Notes: generated by a model from the letters alone, not told the origin. Numbered from the stretch's first letter, positions 28,097 to 36,824 are shown. The stretch is 36,824 nt of DNA from CAZUVM01 sp964623885 (GCA_964623885.1 CAZUVM010000108.1:1-36824), one strand, 5' to 3'. Program-made: numbers and translations.

Positions 28097-28146
28097 GTGA
28101 CTCTAAGATACTACGGACGCGAGGTGTTGCTATCTTTTCCTGCGGA

Positions 28147-28710
28147 TTAGCGGATCACCAGATCGTCATCAGTCCACATGGTACGATCCGGGCCGGCGGA
28201 GCGGATTTCCATGAGGGTGCCCGAAAGCTGATGGAAGAAATAGGGCGTGCCCCAGACATCGACCAGTTCGCCGTTGGAATTAACGCGATTGCCATCGGCT
28301 TTGAGAAAATTGACGTGCTTGGGATTATCGCCCATGAGCGCACGGGTGATTTCCTGGTTGGTACCGACGGGATTGCCGCCGAAGATCGACGCGTATTGGC
28401 GGAAAGTGGTGCGCATGTTTTCGAGGACGGTCCTCGGCGCGACATTGAGCAGATCGGGGGCAAGCGGCGGGACAGTGGCAGGTGGCGCCTGGGTAGGAGC
28501 GTTGTAAGTGACTGCCGGGATTGGCTGGAGATTGCCCTGGACGGTGGTGGCGGCCGGCACGACCGCGGGAGCGGCGTTCGCGATTACCTGATTAGTTTCT
28601 GCTGCGGGGGCGGGCAGTTGATTCGGTTGGGCAATCGGCTTCCGTAGAAAAATGAACAAAACCGTTCCCGCCAGGCAGGCGAGCAGGACGGCAAAGAGCC
28701 AATTCTTCAT
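28147..28710 (-). CDS. N-terminally anchored protein, verrucomicrobial type
   Basis: 187 residues from the ATG at 28710, which follows a GAGG and starts with KNWLFAVLLACLAGTVLFIF, a single membrane anchor or signal. A long Pro/Ala/Thr-rich linker (about 25-85) leads to a compact C-terminal domain with N-F-L-K-A-D-G-N-R-V-N-S-N-G-E-L-V-D-V-W-G-T-P-Y and ending SAGPDRTMWTDDDLVIR. That ending is the same kind of D-x-W-G-T-P-Y/S-x-G-P-D-x3-T-x-D-D-I block found at the C-terminus of GspG-like pseudopilins, though the N-terminal prepilin helix signature is not obvious. It lies 50 bases upstream of uvrB on the same strand. The frame extends to 28809 without adding conserved sequence. Confidence 0.7.
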   Translation of the reverse strand: MKNWLFAVLLACLAGTVLFIFLRKPIAQPNQLPAPAAETNQVIANAAPAVVPAATTVQGNLQPIPAVTYNAPTQAPPATVPPLAPDLLNVAPRTVLENMRTTFRQYASIFGGNPVGTNQEITRALMGDNPKHVNFLKADGNRVNSNGELVDVWGTPYFFHQLSGTLMEIRSAGPDRTMWTDDDLVIR

Positions 28711-28796
28711 TAAGGCATTTTCCTCGATCCCGAAGGGATTAGCAAATCGGGGGGAGCGTCTCAACGGATCGGCACGCAACCGGCGCGGAGCGCAAC

Positions 28797-28830
28797 CAGT
28801 AATCGGCAATCAGTAATCAAGTGATCAGTG
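28797..28830. repeat. agtaatc/gatcagt low-complexity repeat
   Basis: The words cagtaatc (28797), cagtaatc (28811) and gatcagtg (28823) form a short degenerate array, like the one at 5191-5230. Just upstream, 28724-28740 carries atcccgaagggatt, a small palindrome whose near copy atcccaaagggacc occurs at 29569-29582. These are scattered repeats with no coding potential. Confidence 0.4.
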
Positions 28831-28840
28831 GTGTGTGTGG

Positions 28841-29406
28841 TCACGGTGGATGGTCCCGGTCTCCGTAGATGCGTTTGAGGTCGGCCAAAGCAGAAGTGTG
28901 AGCGCCGGGCTCGGGTTGGGCCTGAGGCGAATGCTCGCCGACGGCAAGGCGACCGAAGTCGAATGCGATCTCCATCAGGCGTACATACTGACCGAAGCGC
29001 GGCAAGGCGTGGGGATGTCGGATTCGAAAACGTTTCATCGCATCTTTTCCGATTTTCAACCACAAACGCCATGCGGCCAACTCGCGCTCCACTGCTGCCC
29101 GGATGCGGGTGGAGGAGGTGGGGGCGGGTCGGGTTCCGGGATCGGTTTGGGTTTAGTGCCATAGATCCTGGCAATTGCTAGTGCTGCTTCCTCGTTCCAG
29201 CGACGACGAGCTTCGCGCTCGGCGCGTTCGCGATCAACCACGGTGGCATCGAATTGGGACGGGGCGAGGCAAGCAAGCCGGCGATGGGCGCGAATGGCGC
29301 GGCGGTAAGCGGCGAGCGCACGGCCAAAATCATCGGGCGCGCGCCAGCGTGTCGGATGGCGCGCCGGAATGTTGAGCGAGTAGTTGGTCGGGAGATGTGA
29401 CGGTGT
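28841..29406 (-). pseudogene. Frameshifted gene of unknown family
   Basis: Two minus-strand frames read as one protein. The upstream frame, open from 29406 to 29056, encodes segments such as NIPARHPTRWRAPDDFGRAL, AAYRRAIRAHRRLACLAPSQ, AEREARRRWNEEAALAIARI and YGTKPKPIPEPDPPPPPPP. It then runs off into nonsense just after a Pro tract. The other frame continues sensibly from about 29098 to 28841 with VERELAAWRLWLKIGKDAMK, RFRIRHPHALPRFGQYVRLM, EIAFDFGRLAVGEHS and ADLKRIYG. A one-base slip at about 29090-29100 joins them. No ATG or GTG precedes the first conserved part in its frame; an ATG at 29412 lies in another frame. A second lesion near the start is therefore likely. The helical, Arg-rich product is not one I recognise. 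Confidence 0.55.
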
Positions 29407-29610
29407 TTATACATTGGTGACGAGAGGAACCAGGAACTCCCCTCACGCCACCCCTCTCCCGGGGCCGGAACGATGCAGTTGTCTTCGGGGAGCGCGCCCG
29501 CCTCGGGCGTTGCCAACCGATGACCGCCTGAAGAACCCAAAAGCCCCCTGAGTTGAACTAAATCCTCGATCCCAAAGGGACCGGCGCTTGGCGGGAGTTG
29601 GTGGATTTAT

Positions 29611-29631
29611 GGGACGCCGGGAGGGCGTCCC
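29611..29631 (-). terminator. Perfect hairpin after the DUF1501 gene
   Basis: gggacgcc (29611-29618) and ggcgtccc (29624-29631) form an eight-base GC-rich stem with a five-base loop, 21 bases past the DUF1501 stop. No U-run follows on the minus strand. It may be a dispersed repeat that serves as transcript end. The rest of 29407-29652 holds a ctctccc-rich stretch (29440-29465) and no gene. Confidence 0.5.
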
Positions 29632-29652
29632 TACCGAGCCATCATAGTTGGG

Positions 29653-31122
29653 TCAGACGAAGCCGAGGTTCGCGGTGGAGAAGCGGCCAACGTTGGGGAA
29701 GACAGTGGCAAGATTGCTATTGTCGACACCAAACCACGTGGCGAGCGTGGAGAAGTATTGGTCGATGGCGATGGTGGGGATCCAGCGACCGGTGCCGGTG
29801 TCATCGGGACCGTTTACAACGAGGGTGGGGAGGGTGCCATAGGTGCGGCCGCCGTTAACGGCTCCGCCGAAGACGATGTGATGGCTGCCCCAGCCGTGAT
29901 CGGAGCCCTGGCCGTTGCTGGGGAAAGTGCGGCTGAAATCGCTGGCGGTGAAGGCGGTGACTTTGTTGGAGAGCCCGAGCTGTTCCATGGCGCGCTGGAA
30001 TGCGTACATGGACTGGCTCAACTCGGCCAGCAAGTTCGCATGCGAACCGACCGTGGTTTGACCGGAACCGGGAGTTTGGCCGGTATGCAGGTCGTAACCG
30101 CCGACCGAGCAGAAGAAGATCTGGCGTTTCATGCCAAAGCCGGCGTGACCGGCTTGAATCAGGCGAGCGATCATTTTGAGTTGCGGGCCCAAAGAGGAAT
30201 TGAATTTCGTCCCGCTGGTGGGCACAACGACCTGGAATGGTGTGTTGCCCGGGAAAGGAGTCGTCCAGTACTGCTGAGTGCCGGAGGGATCGGCGGTCGG
30301 CCCGATGGCGGTGTTCAGAACACTGGCGGTATTGATCGAATGAGCGGCAACACCGGCGTAAGCCTGGGCCTGCATGTTGACGTTTTGGATCCCAAGCATA
30401 TTGGTCAGGGCGGCATAGCGAGCCGTGCCGGGCGTCAGGCCGGTCAGAGAAATCGCGCCGGAAGTGGAGACGGAGTATTGGGAAACGAAATTGCCGACTT
30501 CGAACGTGTTGGCCCCGGCCAGGGTGACGGAGAGCGAGATAGGGGAATTGGGTTGAATCGCGTTCAGCAGATCGGCACAGCGACCGCCCCAACCGGTCAG
30601 CGGCGGCTGGTCGGGAATGGATGTTTGCCACTGGGTCACCTGGTCGGAATGGGAAAAAAGCTGAGGCGGTTTTTGCAGGGCGCCGCCGAGGTATTGGGCG
30701 CGGGTCAAAGGGAAAAGGAGCGTGCCGGTGTTGAACAGGAAAGCCAATTTGTTTTCACCGAAGAGCGTTTGGAGCTCAGGCAAGCAGGGGTGGAGGCCAT
30801 AGGAATGTCCGTCGTAATTGGCAGGGGAGATTCCCAGCAAAGAGGATTGGGGCAGAGCCAGGACGGGGGTGCGGATGGCAGCGTAATTATTGTAATCCGT
30901 CAGGCCGCTGGGAACGATCAAATTGTTGGAATCATTACCGCCGGCCATGAAGATGCACACCAGGGCCTTGTAATCGCTGATGTTGGATTGGGCGACCGCA
31001 GCGTTCATGAAACGCAGGTCGCGGACGGTGGTAGTCATTGCGAGCGTGCCTACGGCAGCGCAGGCGGCCTGGCGGATGAAATCGCGCCGGGATTGAAGGA
31101 CGGAGGCTGATTTTCGTTCCAT
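29653..31122 (-). CDS. DUF1501 protein with Tat signal
   Basis: 489 residues. The N-terminus is a twin-arginine signal (SRRDFIRQAACAAVGTLAM, Arg12-Arg13), so it is exported folded. The mature part matches the DUF1501 pattern: LVCIFMAGGNDSNNLIVP near the start, a middle region with FSHSDQVTQWQTS, and the late block VTAFTASDFSRTFPSNGQGSDHGWGSHHIVFGG (read in two pieces: TAFTASDFSRTFPSNGQG and SDHGWGSHHIVFGG). The D-H-G-W-G-x-H metal-site-like motif relates the family to alkaline-phosphatase/sulfatase-type folds, but its substrate is unknown. It begins four bases after the DUF1800 gene, a pairing very common in Planctomycetes and Verrucomicrobia. Confidence 0.92.
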   Translation of the reverse strand: MERKSASVLQSRRDFIRQAACAAVGTLAMTTTVRDLRFMNAAVAQSNISDYKALVCIFMAGGNDSNNLIVPSGLTDYNNYAAIRTPVLALPQSSLLGISPANYDGHSYGLHPCLPELQTLFGENKLAFLFNTGTLLFPLTRAQYLGGALQKPPQLFSHSDQVTQWQTSIPDQPPLTGWGGRCADLLNAIQPNSPISLSVTLAGANTFEVGNFVSQYSVSTSGAISLTGLTPGTARYAALTNMLGIQNVNMQAQAYAGVAAHSINTASVLNTAIGPTADPSGTQQYWTTPFPGNTPFQVVVPTSGTKFNSSLGPQLKMIARLIQAGHAGFGMKRQIFFCSVGGYDLHTGQTPGSGQTTVGSHANLLAELSQSMYAFQRAMEQLGLSNKVTAFTASDFSRTFPSNGQGSDHGWGSHHIVFGGAVNGGRTYGTLPTLVVNGPDDTGTGRWIPTIAIDQYFSTLATWFGVDNSNLATVFPNVGRFSTANLGFV

Positions 31123-31126
31123 AAAG

Positions 31127-34100
31127 CTATTTCTGGATGGTGAAGTCAGGAGAATCGAGGATCAAGTGCACGACAGCGCGAACACGGTCGCGCATCTGGG
31201 AATTGGTCGGCGGCGAACTGTAGGCGAAATTGGTCGTGTTGGCGACAAAGTTGACGATGAAATTCTTGGCGCTGCCGGAGAGTTGACCGCCCAGGAGCAA
31301 ACTATTGAGGGCGTCGACGAGGCTCGGGATGCCGGCGTTGGAGGTGTAGCCCTGGGTCAACCATGGGCCGAGATCCATGACGATAGCACCGCTGCCGTTA
31401 TTAAAGCTGCTCAGGCCACTGGTGTTGCCGCTGTTGCTGCCGAGCAAGCCATCATACATGAAGTTCATCATCTGGGCCACAGATGTGTCCGACGTCAGTT
31501 GGAACTCGGGCGTGGTCAAGCTCGCCGCGGCGAGGGCGCCCGGGAATTCAAAGCTCGGGAAAAAGAAGTTGAAGACGGTGGGTGAGTTGAGGGGTGATTG
31601 GCCAAGGTTTGGAGTTCCGGAATCGGTGAAGCCCATGTTCCACGTGCTCCAGGTCACGACGACATTGCCGGAACGCACCAACGGCGGCGCCGTCAGCGGG
31701 TAAACCGAGAGGCTATTCTGACTCTGGCTGGTGGAGTTGGTCGTGACTACAACGAAATGCGCGGGATCAGGCACGCTGACGACCTGATAAACGCCGTCGA
31801 CGGCCGTGCCGGAACTGAAGTTGATGAAGACAGGATCACCCGGGTTCAGCCAATGCGGTCCGTTGACGTCGATGGTGATGTTGGTGCGGGATTGGGTATA
31901 CCCACCGACGCTGAGCCTGGAGAGCAGGACGTTGCCGGAGAGCGTGGTAGGATCAGCGGTGCCGACGGTGAAATGGTTGGCATCGGTATTGGTGATCACC
32001 GTGTAAATGCCATTCGTCGCACCACCCGTCGTGAAGCTAAGGTATGCCGGGTTACCCGGGGAAAGACCGTGGCTGTTAATCGACAGGGTCATTAACCCCA
32101 GAAAGTTGGTAGAACTCGAGTTGGTGACCTGGGAGTAGGTGCCCGAAAGCAACCCGGGAGTATTGACCGTCAAGGTGGTTGGGCCGGTGACCGTGACACT
32201 ATAGGTCTGTGACGGGGGCGCAGCGTTACTGGAGGTGTCAGTGAAATTCAAAACGACGGTATCGGTACCGTTGAGGCGATGGGCATTTGTGGTCGTAATG
32301 GTAATGACCTGAGTGCCATTCTGGCTGTAAGTGCCGCCGACGGAAGGCGGGGACAGGAACGCGCGGGCCGGCGCAGTGACACGCAGCAACGGCTCGCGTT
32401 GTTTGCCGTAAGTCGGCTGGGTGATCATGGCTGTGCTACGCGCTTCGTAATCGAGGAAAATGGCGTTGAGCACGGCCGTCATATCGCCGCGTACGCCGGA
32501 GCCATTATCGTTGAAAGCCTGAACGACGCGATAGAGGTAGCCGCGGCTGGGGTTGCTGGTGATGAGGCGCTGGATGAGTTGGCGGCAGATGAAGGGGCCA
32601 ACGTTTTGATTATTAAAGATGGAATCGTGGGCGGCTTCGAGATCGTGCTGGCAATAATTCACGCAATTGGTGGTCGTCGTAGTTGTCTGCAGACCGTACG
32701 CTTGCGGGAGCATGACATTATCCAGGAGGAGTTTGGTACCCAGCTCATGATGGCCTGGAACGAGAGTCATCGGATCGATATAGTCCGCGGGCGGATTGAA
32801 ACTGGTGGGCGGGTTGCCGTTGGCGAGATTGGTTTGATAATAATTCCAGCCGGTAAACACGCTGGCAAAGCCCATGATCACGTTCTGATTATAGGTGGGC
32901 ACGAGGTTCCCCTGGGAGTCCATCACGAGGGTGCCATCCGGCCACATTCTATTCAGTCCGATTGAGAAAAGTTGTTGTATTTCGCGGGCGTAATTCTCAT
33001 TGGCATGAAGACCGGTGGTGATATTGCCTTTGTCGTTCCCACGCATGTCGAGATAGATGCCCATAGCGGGTTCGAGCGTCACGGCTTCGAGCAGATTCCG
33101 GAAATTGCCGAAAGCGTTATCGAGGAGAGTGTCGTAGTAGTCGGAAAGGGCGGTGGCGTTATTATTGAGGACGCCGTTTTGGGAAACGACCATGATTTCG
33201 CTAAGGGCAAACGCCACGCGCTGGCGCAGTTGATCGGGAGCGGTAACGGACTGTTGCCACCAGGAATTGAAAGTGAGCTGGCTAGGGAACGGCGTCGTGG
33301 GATCAGTTGATTGGTGAGCCAACACAAATGGCAGCTGATGCGTTGGAGGCAAGCTGTATTGGTTGCTGAGCCAGCCCGCATAGCCGAGCGACTGCACCAA
33401 GGCCACGTCGGCGGGCGACGGGCCGAATGTGGCCTGGATAAGGAAACGGGAAGCAGCGTTCGGGTTGGCATGGTCATCGGTCCACGCCGGAGGCGGAGGC
33501 GGAGGAGTAAAGGTCTGGCTGCCATCGGCGGGAGTAAAGTGGCCGGCGATCTCGCCATTCGGGTAATTGACCGTGTGGACGTTCATATAGGACTTACCCT
33601 CCCGAATAATCTCGACGATATCAGCGGGTTGCAGCGTTCCTACCGGGCCAATGTTCCAGATATAGCTGCCATCTGGTTGTGGTGTGGCAGCATCGATATC
33701 GAACATGATTTGGCTGGGGTAATTCAGGTAAGGATCACAATGAATGTGCTCACCGGTAAGTGGTGAAGTGAGATTCCCATATTTGAACTTGAGAACGGCC
33801 TGCGAACCGTCAGGACTCAAACGAAGCGTCGCTGAGCCGGTGCCCTGGCTGACCACGGTGCCCTCGGCCAACAGGTCGGCACTGTACAGGGTGCCCGGCT
33901 GCGCGGCAGCAGGCAGCGGAAAATAGCGCGAGAGAACGTAACCGGGCACGACACCACTCACGGCGTTATTGGTCCCGGTGGGATCCTGCAGCCAACCAAC
34001 CGCCCAGTTATCGGGGGTGCCGCCGCCCGCGCCCGCCTTGTGGAGAATCTCGATATAATATTTTTGTCCTGCGACCAGCGTAAGCCACCCTGACTGCTGA

Positions 34101-36109
34101 TTCGTTTGCACGAACCATTGGCGGGAGGCTGTAGGGCTGTAAGGAAGAACCCGGGCACGCCGGACTTTGTTCACCGGTTCGCCGTCATTTGAGATCCAGA
34201 GTTCGGCGGAGTCGCTGCCGGCTATCCAAAAATAGAAATTTCCAGTGACCGGCGCGGTCAGATATCCACGGATGCGCTCGCCATAATTGTTGGTGTAGCC
34301 GGTAACCCCTTCGAGGGTGCCGAGGAAACTGGTTGAGGTGGCCGGAGTGGAAACCGGGATGTCGCTCACGTTCGTTCCCGGCACGCCGAGCCACACTTCG
34401 CGCACGACCGAGCTGCCGCTGTCGATTACCTGCAGATCGAGCACCGAGGCGCTCAAGCCGGCTGCATTGCTGGCCGTCAAGCTGACCTGGAAATCGCCCG
34501 CGAGCGTTGGGGTGCCGCTGATGAGGCCAGTCGAAGGATTGAAGCTGAGCCCTGGCGGCAAACCGGTGGCGGTAAAGGATGTGGCAAGGTTTGCCCCGCT
34601 AACGGTGAAAGTGAAAGGCTGGTTGAGGAAAGCGTAGGCCACCGCGGGGCTGATAATGGCCGTTGGAGCGGCCGGGACGGTGGATGGATAGAGCCGGTTG
34701 CTGGGGATGACTTGTTTGGACTGGCTGGCGCTGTACCAGGACAGGTGAGCGACGCCGCTGCCGCCACCATTAAAGTAATCCATGCGGATGTCATAACGCA
34801 CACCGCCTTGCAATGCGATCGGGACAATGGTGTCGGTGGCACCTTGCAACACCCAGTGATCGATGATGAGCTGGTCGTTGACCCACAGCTTCACGCCATC
34901 GTCGGTGTTGGCATCGAAGTAATAGGTTTCAGAGTATTGCGGCTGGACCTGACCAGTCCACCGCGCGCAGTAGTAGCCCCCAGTGTTGGTAATTGGAACG
35001 ATGGCACTGTTAGACCAATTGAAATCAATCACCGGGTCGGTTTCGGTGAGCCGCAGATTAATAGGATTGAAATTCGACGGACTCGAATAGGTGCTGCTGG
35101 AATTGGTGTAGTAGTTTGCGGTCAAACCAGTCCCTGATGGAGTGGCGGTGGGAAGAATTTGGATGCTCGCGTTGCTCGCGACGCCGATAGTATAGCCTGA
35201 CCCCGGTTGCAGCTTCAGCGTGGCGAGCACCGGTCCGGTCAGACTCGTATTGGCAAGCGGGGTCAGAGTAATCGTTTGCGAGCTTACACCTGCGGGTAAA
35301 TAGATCGATCGTGGTAGCGGAGAATGGTCAACACCTTCGGTTGCAAAACCCGGCCCGGGTCCGCCGAGCGCGAGATTGACAGTGATTGCATTGAGCGGAA
35401 AACCGCCACGGGTGACCGTGAACACACCCAGGTTAATTGCCGACTGGCCGGAATCGGGTTGATTAGCGGTTGGATCGGTGGCGCTGATGGTAATGACGTT
35501 TTGTGACGCGAGGCGGCCGACGACGAACGCATAATCGTTGAGGGGTTGGCCGTTAAAATCCATCGTGCCATTGCTCATCGGATTCAAGGGATCGAGGCCG
35601 AGTTGGTATTCCTCCCAATCATTGACTCCGTCACCGTCAGAATCCACGTCAGCTATGGCAATGCGAAAAAATTTTGGCGAAGCGGCCGCTGGGGATAGGA
35701 AGGTTACATTCGAGCCGCTGCGGGCGACGATGCTGGCCTCGGTAGTCCAATTCGACCAACCGCCGGGCCCAAATGGCTGTACGCTTTGCAATTGGTATTG
35801 CTTGCCCAACGCGCTCAGGATGGTGATGCTGAAGTTCGTGGCGGCGACGGCGCCGGCGGAGATACGCGGAGAGGAGTTCGGATCGAAAGGATTTGTGCCG
35901 GCAATGCTCTCCTGACGATTGGAAGCTCCATCACCATCTGTGTCGGCACTGGGATCGAGGCCGGCGGCGCCGTAAACCCACTCCCAAATGTCGCTCATGC
36001 CATTAGCGTTCTGGTCGACCATCTGGGCACGTACGCCCCAGGCTCCGGCCAGGATTGCAAAAGTCAGGAAAAGGAAACCGCGCAAGTGTTTCGATCGGTG
36101 GATGTTCAT
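31127..36109 (-). CDS. Giant secreted DUF1800 protein with PA14 and CHRD modules
   Basis: 1660 residues. In order: signal peptide (1-29); two Asp-rich thrombospondin-3-like calcium segments (DQNANGMSDIWE near 32 and DVDSDGDGVNDWEEYQLGLD near 154); a Calx-beta-like stretch (about 205-320); a PA14-type domain (328-475) with ANTDDGVKLWVNDQLIIDHW; a putative-Ig (He_PIG) domain (485-562); a second PA14-like domain (565-730); a CHRD domain (740-858) with GEHIHCDPYLNYPSQIMFDI; and a DUF1800 domain (about 886-1655) with ASRFLIQATFGPS and NENYAREIQQLFSIGLNRMW. Residues 1252-1476 interrupt DUF1800 with three beta-type repeats. It is probably a surface protein acting with the DUF1501 partner downstream; the function is unknown. 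Confidence 0.88.
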   Translation of the reverse strand: MNIHRSKHLRGFLFLTFAILAGAWGVRAQMVDQNANGMSDIWEWVYGAAGLDPSADTDGDGASNRQESIAGTNPFDPNSSPRISAGAVAATNFSITILSALGKQYQLQSVQPFGPGGWSNWTTEASIVARSGSNVTFLSPAAASPKFFRIAIADVDSDGDGVNDWEEYQLGLDPLNPMSNGTMDFNGQPLNDYAFVVGRLASQNVITISATDPTANQPDSGQSAINLGVFTVTRGGFPLNAITVNLALGGPGPGFATEGVDHSPLPRSIYLPAGVSSQTITLTPLANTSLTGPVLATLKLQPGSGYTIGVASNASIQILPTATPSGTGLTANYYTNSSSTYSSPSNFNPINLRLTETDPVIDFNWSNSAIVPITNTGGYYCARWTGQVQPQYSETYYFDANTDDGVKLWVNDQLIIDHWVLQGATDTIVPIALQGGVRYDIRMDYFNGGGSGVAHLSWYSASQSKQVIPSNRLYPSTVPAAPTAIISPAVAYAFLNQPFTFTVSGANLATSFTATGLPPGLSFNPSTGLISGTPTLAGDFQVSLTASNAAGLSASVLDLQVIDSGSSVVREVWLGVPGTNVSDIPVSTPATSTSFLGTLEGVTGYTNNYGERIRGYLTAPVTGNFYFWIAGSDSAELWISNDGEPVNKVRRARVLPYSPTASRQWFVQTNQQSGWLTLVAGQKYYIEILHKAGAGGGTPDNWAVGWLQDPTGTNNAVSGVVPGYVLSRYFPLPAAAQPGTLYSADLLAEGTVVSQGTGSATLRLSPDGSQAVLKFKYGNLTSPLTGEHIHCDPYLNYPSQIMFDIDAATPQPDGSYIWNIGPVGTLQPADIVEIIREGKSYMNVHTVNYPNGEIAGHFTPADGSQTFTPPPPPPAWTDDHANPNAASRFLIQATFGPSPADVALVQSLGYAGWLSNQYSLPPTHQLPFVLAHQSTDPTTPFPSQLTFNSWWQQSVTAPDQLRQRVAFALSEIMVVSQNGVLNNNATALSDYYDTLLDNAFGNFRNLLEAVTLEPAMGIYLDMRGNDKGNITTGLHANENYAREIQQLFSIGLNRMWPDGTLVMDSQGNLVPTYNQNVIMGFASVFTGWNYYQTNLANGNPPTSFNPPADYIDPMTLVPGHHELGTKLLLDNVMLPQAYGLQTTTTTTNCVNYCQHDLEAAHDSIFNNQNVGPFICRQLIQRLITSNPSRGYLYRVVQAFNDNGSGVRGDMTAVLNAIFLDYEARSTAMITQPTYGKQREPLLRVTAPARAFLSPPSVGGTYSQNGTQVITITTTNAHRLNGTDTVVLNFTDTSSNAAPPSQTYSVTVTGPTTLTVNTPGLLSGTYSQVTNSSSTNFLGLMTLSINSHGLSPGNPAYLSFTTGGATNGIYTVITNTDANHFTVGTADPTTLSGNVLLSRLSVGGYTQSRTNITIDVNGPHWLNPGDPVFINFSSGTAVDGVYQVVSVPDPAHFVVVTTNSTSQSQNSLSVYPLTAPPLVRSGNVVVTWSTWNMGFTDSGTPNLGQSPLNSPTVFNFFFPSFEFPGALAAASLTTPEFQLTSDTSVAQMMNFMYDGLLGSNSGNTSGLSSFNNGSGAIVMDLGPWLTQGYTSNAGIPSLVDALNSLLLGGQLSGSAKNFIVNFVANTTNFAYSSPPTNSQMRDRVRAVVHLILDSPDFTIQK

Positions 36110-36267
36110 AATCGCGAGGTCTTGGCGGATGGCGGAAGATTATTTACGACTTTTCTTCCCGCGGGCCCACGCCTTCGTCACAGTGCTGGCTGCGAGCGTG
36201 CCCGCTTCGCGCGGCCGCCAGCACCGTTCAGGGCGTATCAGCAAGCCCATTCCGGGGTTAATTTGAA

Positions 36268-36299
36268 ATTATAGTCCACTTTCGATGTGCTGATGTCAA
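36268..36299 (-). promoter_or_regulatory. Possible promoter of the DUF1800-DUF1501 operon
   Basis: On the minus strand a perfect TTGACA (36299-36294) and a perfect TATAAT (36273-36268) occur about 160 bases before the ATG. Their spacing is 20 bases, longer than the usual 17, so one of the boxes may be fortuitous or the promoter may be weak or activator-dependent. The rest of 36110-36494 holds a gc-rich inverted stretch (gtgctggc...gccagcac, 36182-36227) and no gene I can support. Confidence 0.4.
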
Positions 36300-36494
36300 G
36301 CGGACCTGGTCCTAGGGAAAAATCCGACGATGTGGGCTTGCGCGCGCCAGCCGCTCGCTGTCCAAAAACAATACATTTGCATGGGGTCACTTTCCATACT
36401 TGACCACGAAAACACAAACGGCACTCTGTTAACCCCTGCCCAAAAGCGGCGCTAAGGAGAAAACTACCGGCCCGAAACAGGCAGGAAATACTGC

Positions 36495-36824
36495 ATGAAA
36501 AAACAAATCTGGCGGTTGATGGCTATTCTTCTATGCATGCCTGGTTATAAGCTGTGCGCTGCGCAAGCAACGGCCGAAGCCAAAACTTCGGAGCGCGCTC
36601 CGAAAATCCCCCGGTTCTCAATTAGCTACCTGGACAAATCAGTTGCGCCCGGAGATGATTTTTATCATTACGCCGACGGCACTTGGGTCAAGGAGAACCC
36701 AATTCCTGCTGACAAGTCACGCTGGGGAGCGTTCATCGAATTGCAGGAACGAAATTGGTATCTCATCCACGGCATTCTTCAGGATACGGTATCCAAGCAG
36801 CCTCCGGCGAATTCGCCGGCCCAA
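36495..36824 (+). CDS. M13 (neprilysin/PepO) metallopeptidase, 5' part
   Basis: An open frame from the ATG at 36495 runs off the window end after 110 codons. AGGA sits eight bases before the ATG. The first 23 residues (KKQIWRLMAILLCMPGYKL) form a signal peptide. The mature start matches the M13 N-terminal domain: SISYLDKSVAPGDDFYHYAD, GTWVKENPIPADKSRWGAFI and ELQERNWYLIHGIL. In this family the zinc site HExxH lies far downstream and is outside the window. Members are exported zinc endopeptidases that cut oligopeptides. It is divergent from the DUF1800 gene. Confidence 0.88.
   Translation, partial: MKKQIWRLMAILLCMPGYKLCAAQATAEAKTSERAPKIPRFSISYLDKSVAPGDDFYHYADGTWVKENPIPADKSRWGAFIELQERNWYLIHGILQDTVSKQPPANSPAQ

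Noticed and set aside
26603..28150. A 515-codon open frame opposite uvrB
   Set aside because: It is the antisense of a conserved gene in GC-rich DNA; no recognisable motifs.
29758..31110. A 450-codon frame opposite the DUF1501 gene
   Set aside because: Antisense shadow, Gly/Val/Ala/Asp-biased, no motif or ribosome site.
36399..36425. TTGACC as a promoter for the M13 peptidase
   Set aside because: No acceptable -10 at 16-18 bases; the match is probably chance.

Overview
This looks like the chromosome of a member of the Verrucomicrobiota, probably of the Pedosphaera/Limisphaerales type. The reasons are a cell-surface gene pair of DUF1501 and DUF1800 proteins with PA14, CHRD and thrombospondin-3-like modules, very large secreted proteins rich in Ser/Thr/Gly/Asn, many GTG and TTG starts, and several families of short palindromic and low-complexity repeats scattered between and even inside genes. 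The assignment rests on gene content alone, and no rRNA or tRNA is visible.

Layout. (1) 295-5040, minus strand: a tightly overlapping complex I operon nuoA-B-C-D-H-I-J. It lacks nuoE/F/G and runs at its 3' end into a cluster of palindromic repeats where nuoK would be expected. (2) 5268-8163: inorganic pyrophosphatase, a DUF421 membrane protein, a stand-alone receiver-domain response regulator and fabI. (3) 8309-10594: a membrane-anchored SGNH-hydrolase/TPR protein, followed by a REPIN-like double palindrome. (4) 10858-15857: a large secreted carbohydrate-binding-type protein divergent from a family 3 glycoside hydrolase. The hydrolase promoter contains a perfect palindrome and sits so close to the ATG that the mRNA may be leaderless. 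(5) 15864-18659: two genes on one strand, a single-pass membrane protein and a 666-residue protein I do not recognise. (6) 18775-19442: a VapBC-type toxin-antitoxin pair.

(7) 19614-28096 is a DNA-repair neighbourhood: a UdgX-type uracil-DNA glycosylase with the covalent-bond His loop, then an IS110-family element, then mfd, a MITE-like element, and uvrB facing mfd. The IS110 element has structured non-coding flanks (bridge-RNA candidates), a stem-loop around its start codon and a promoter half at its right end. It abuts a REP-like palindrome of the same family as the REPIN at 10.7 kb. mfd carries in-frame insertions made of the genome's own short tandem repeats.

(8) 28147-29631: a small anchored protein, then a region of repeat debris containing a frameshifted gene that only shows up when two frames are joined. 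(9) 29653-36109: the DUF1800-DUF1501 pair. The DUF1800 domain is interrupted by an insertion of three beta-type repeats. (10) 36495 to the end: the N-terminal part of an M13 (neprilysin/PepO) metallopeptidase.

The most promising leads for something undescribed are the IS110 element with its candidate guide RNA and REP target, the UdgX next to mfd/uvrB, the repeats that have entered the mfd reading frame, and the unrecognised 666-residue protein. All calls are from reading the sequence; no database search was possible.
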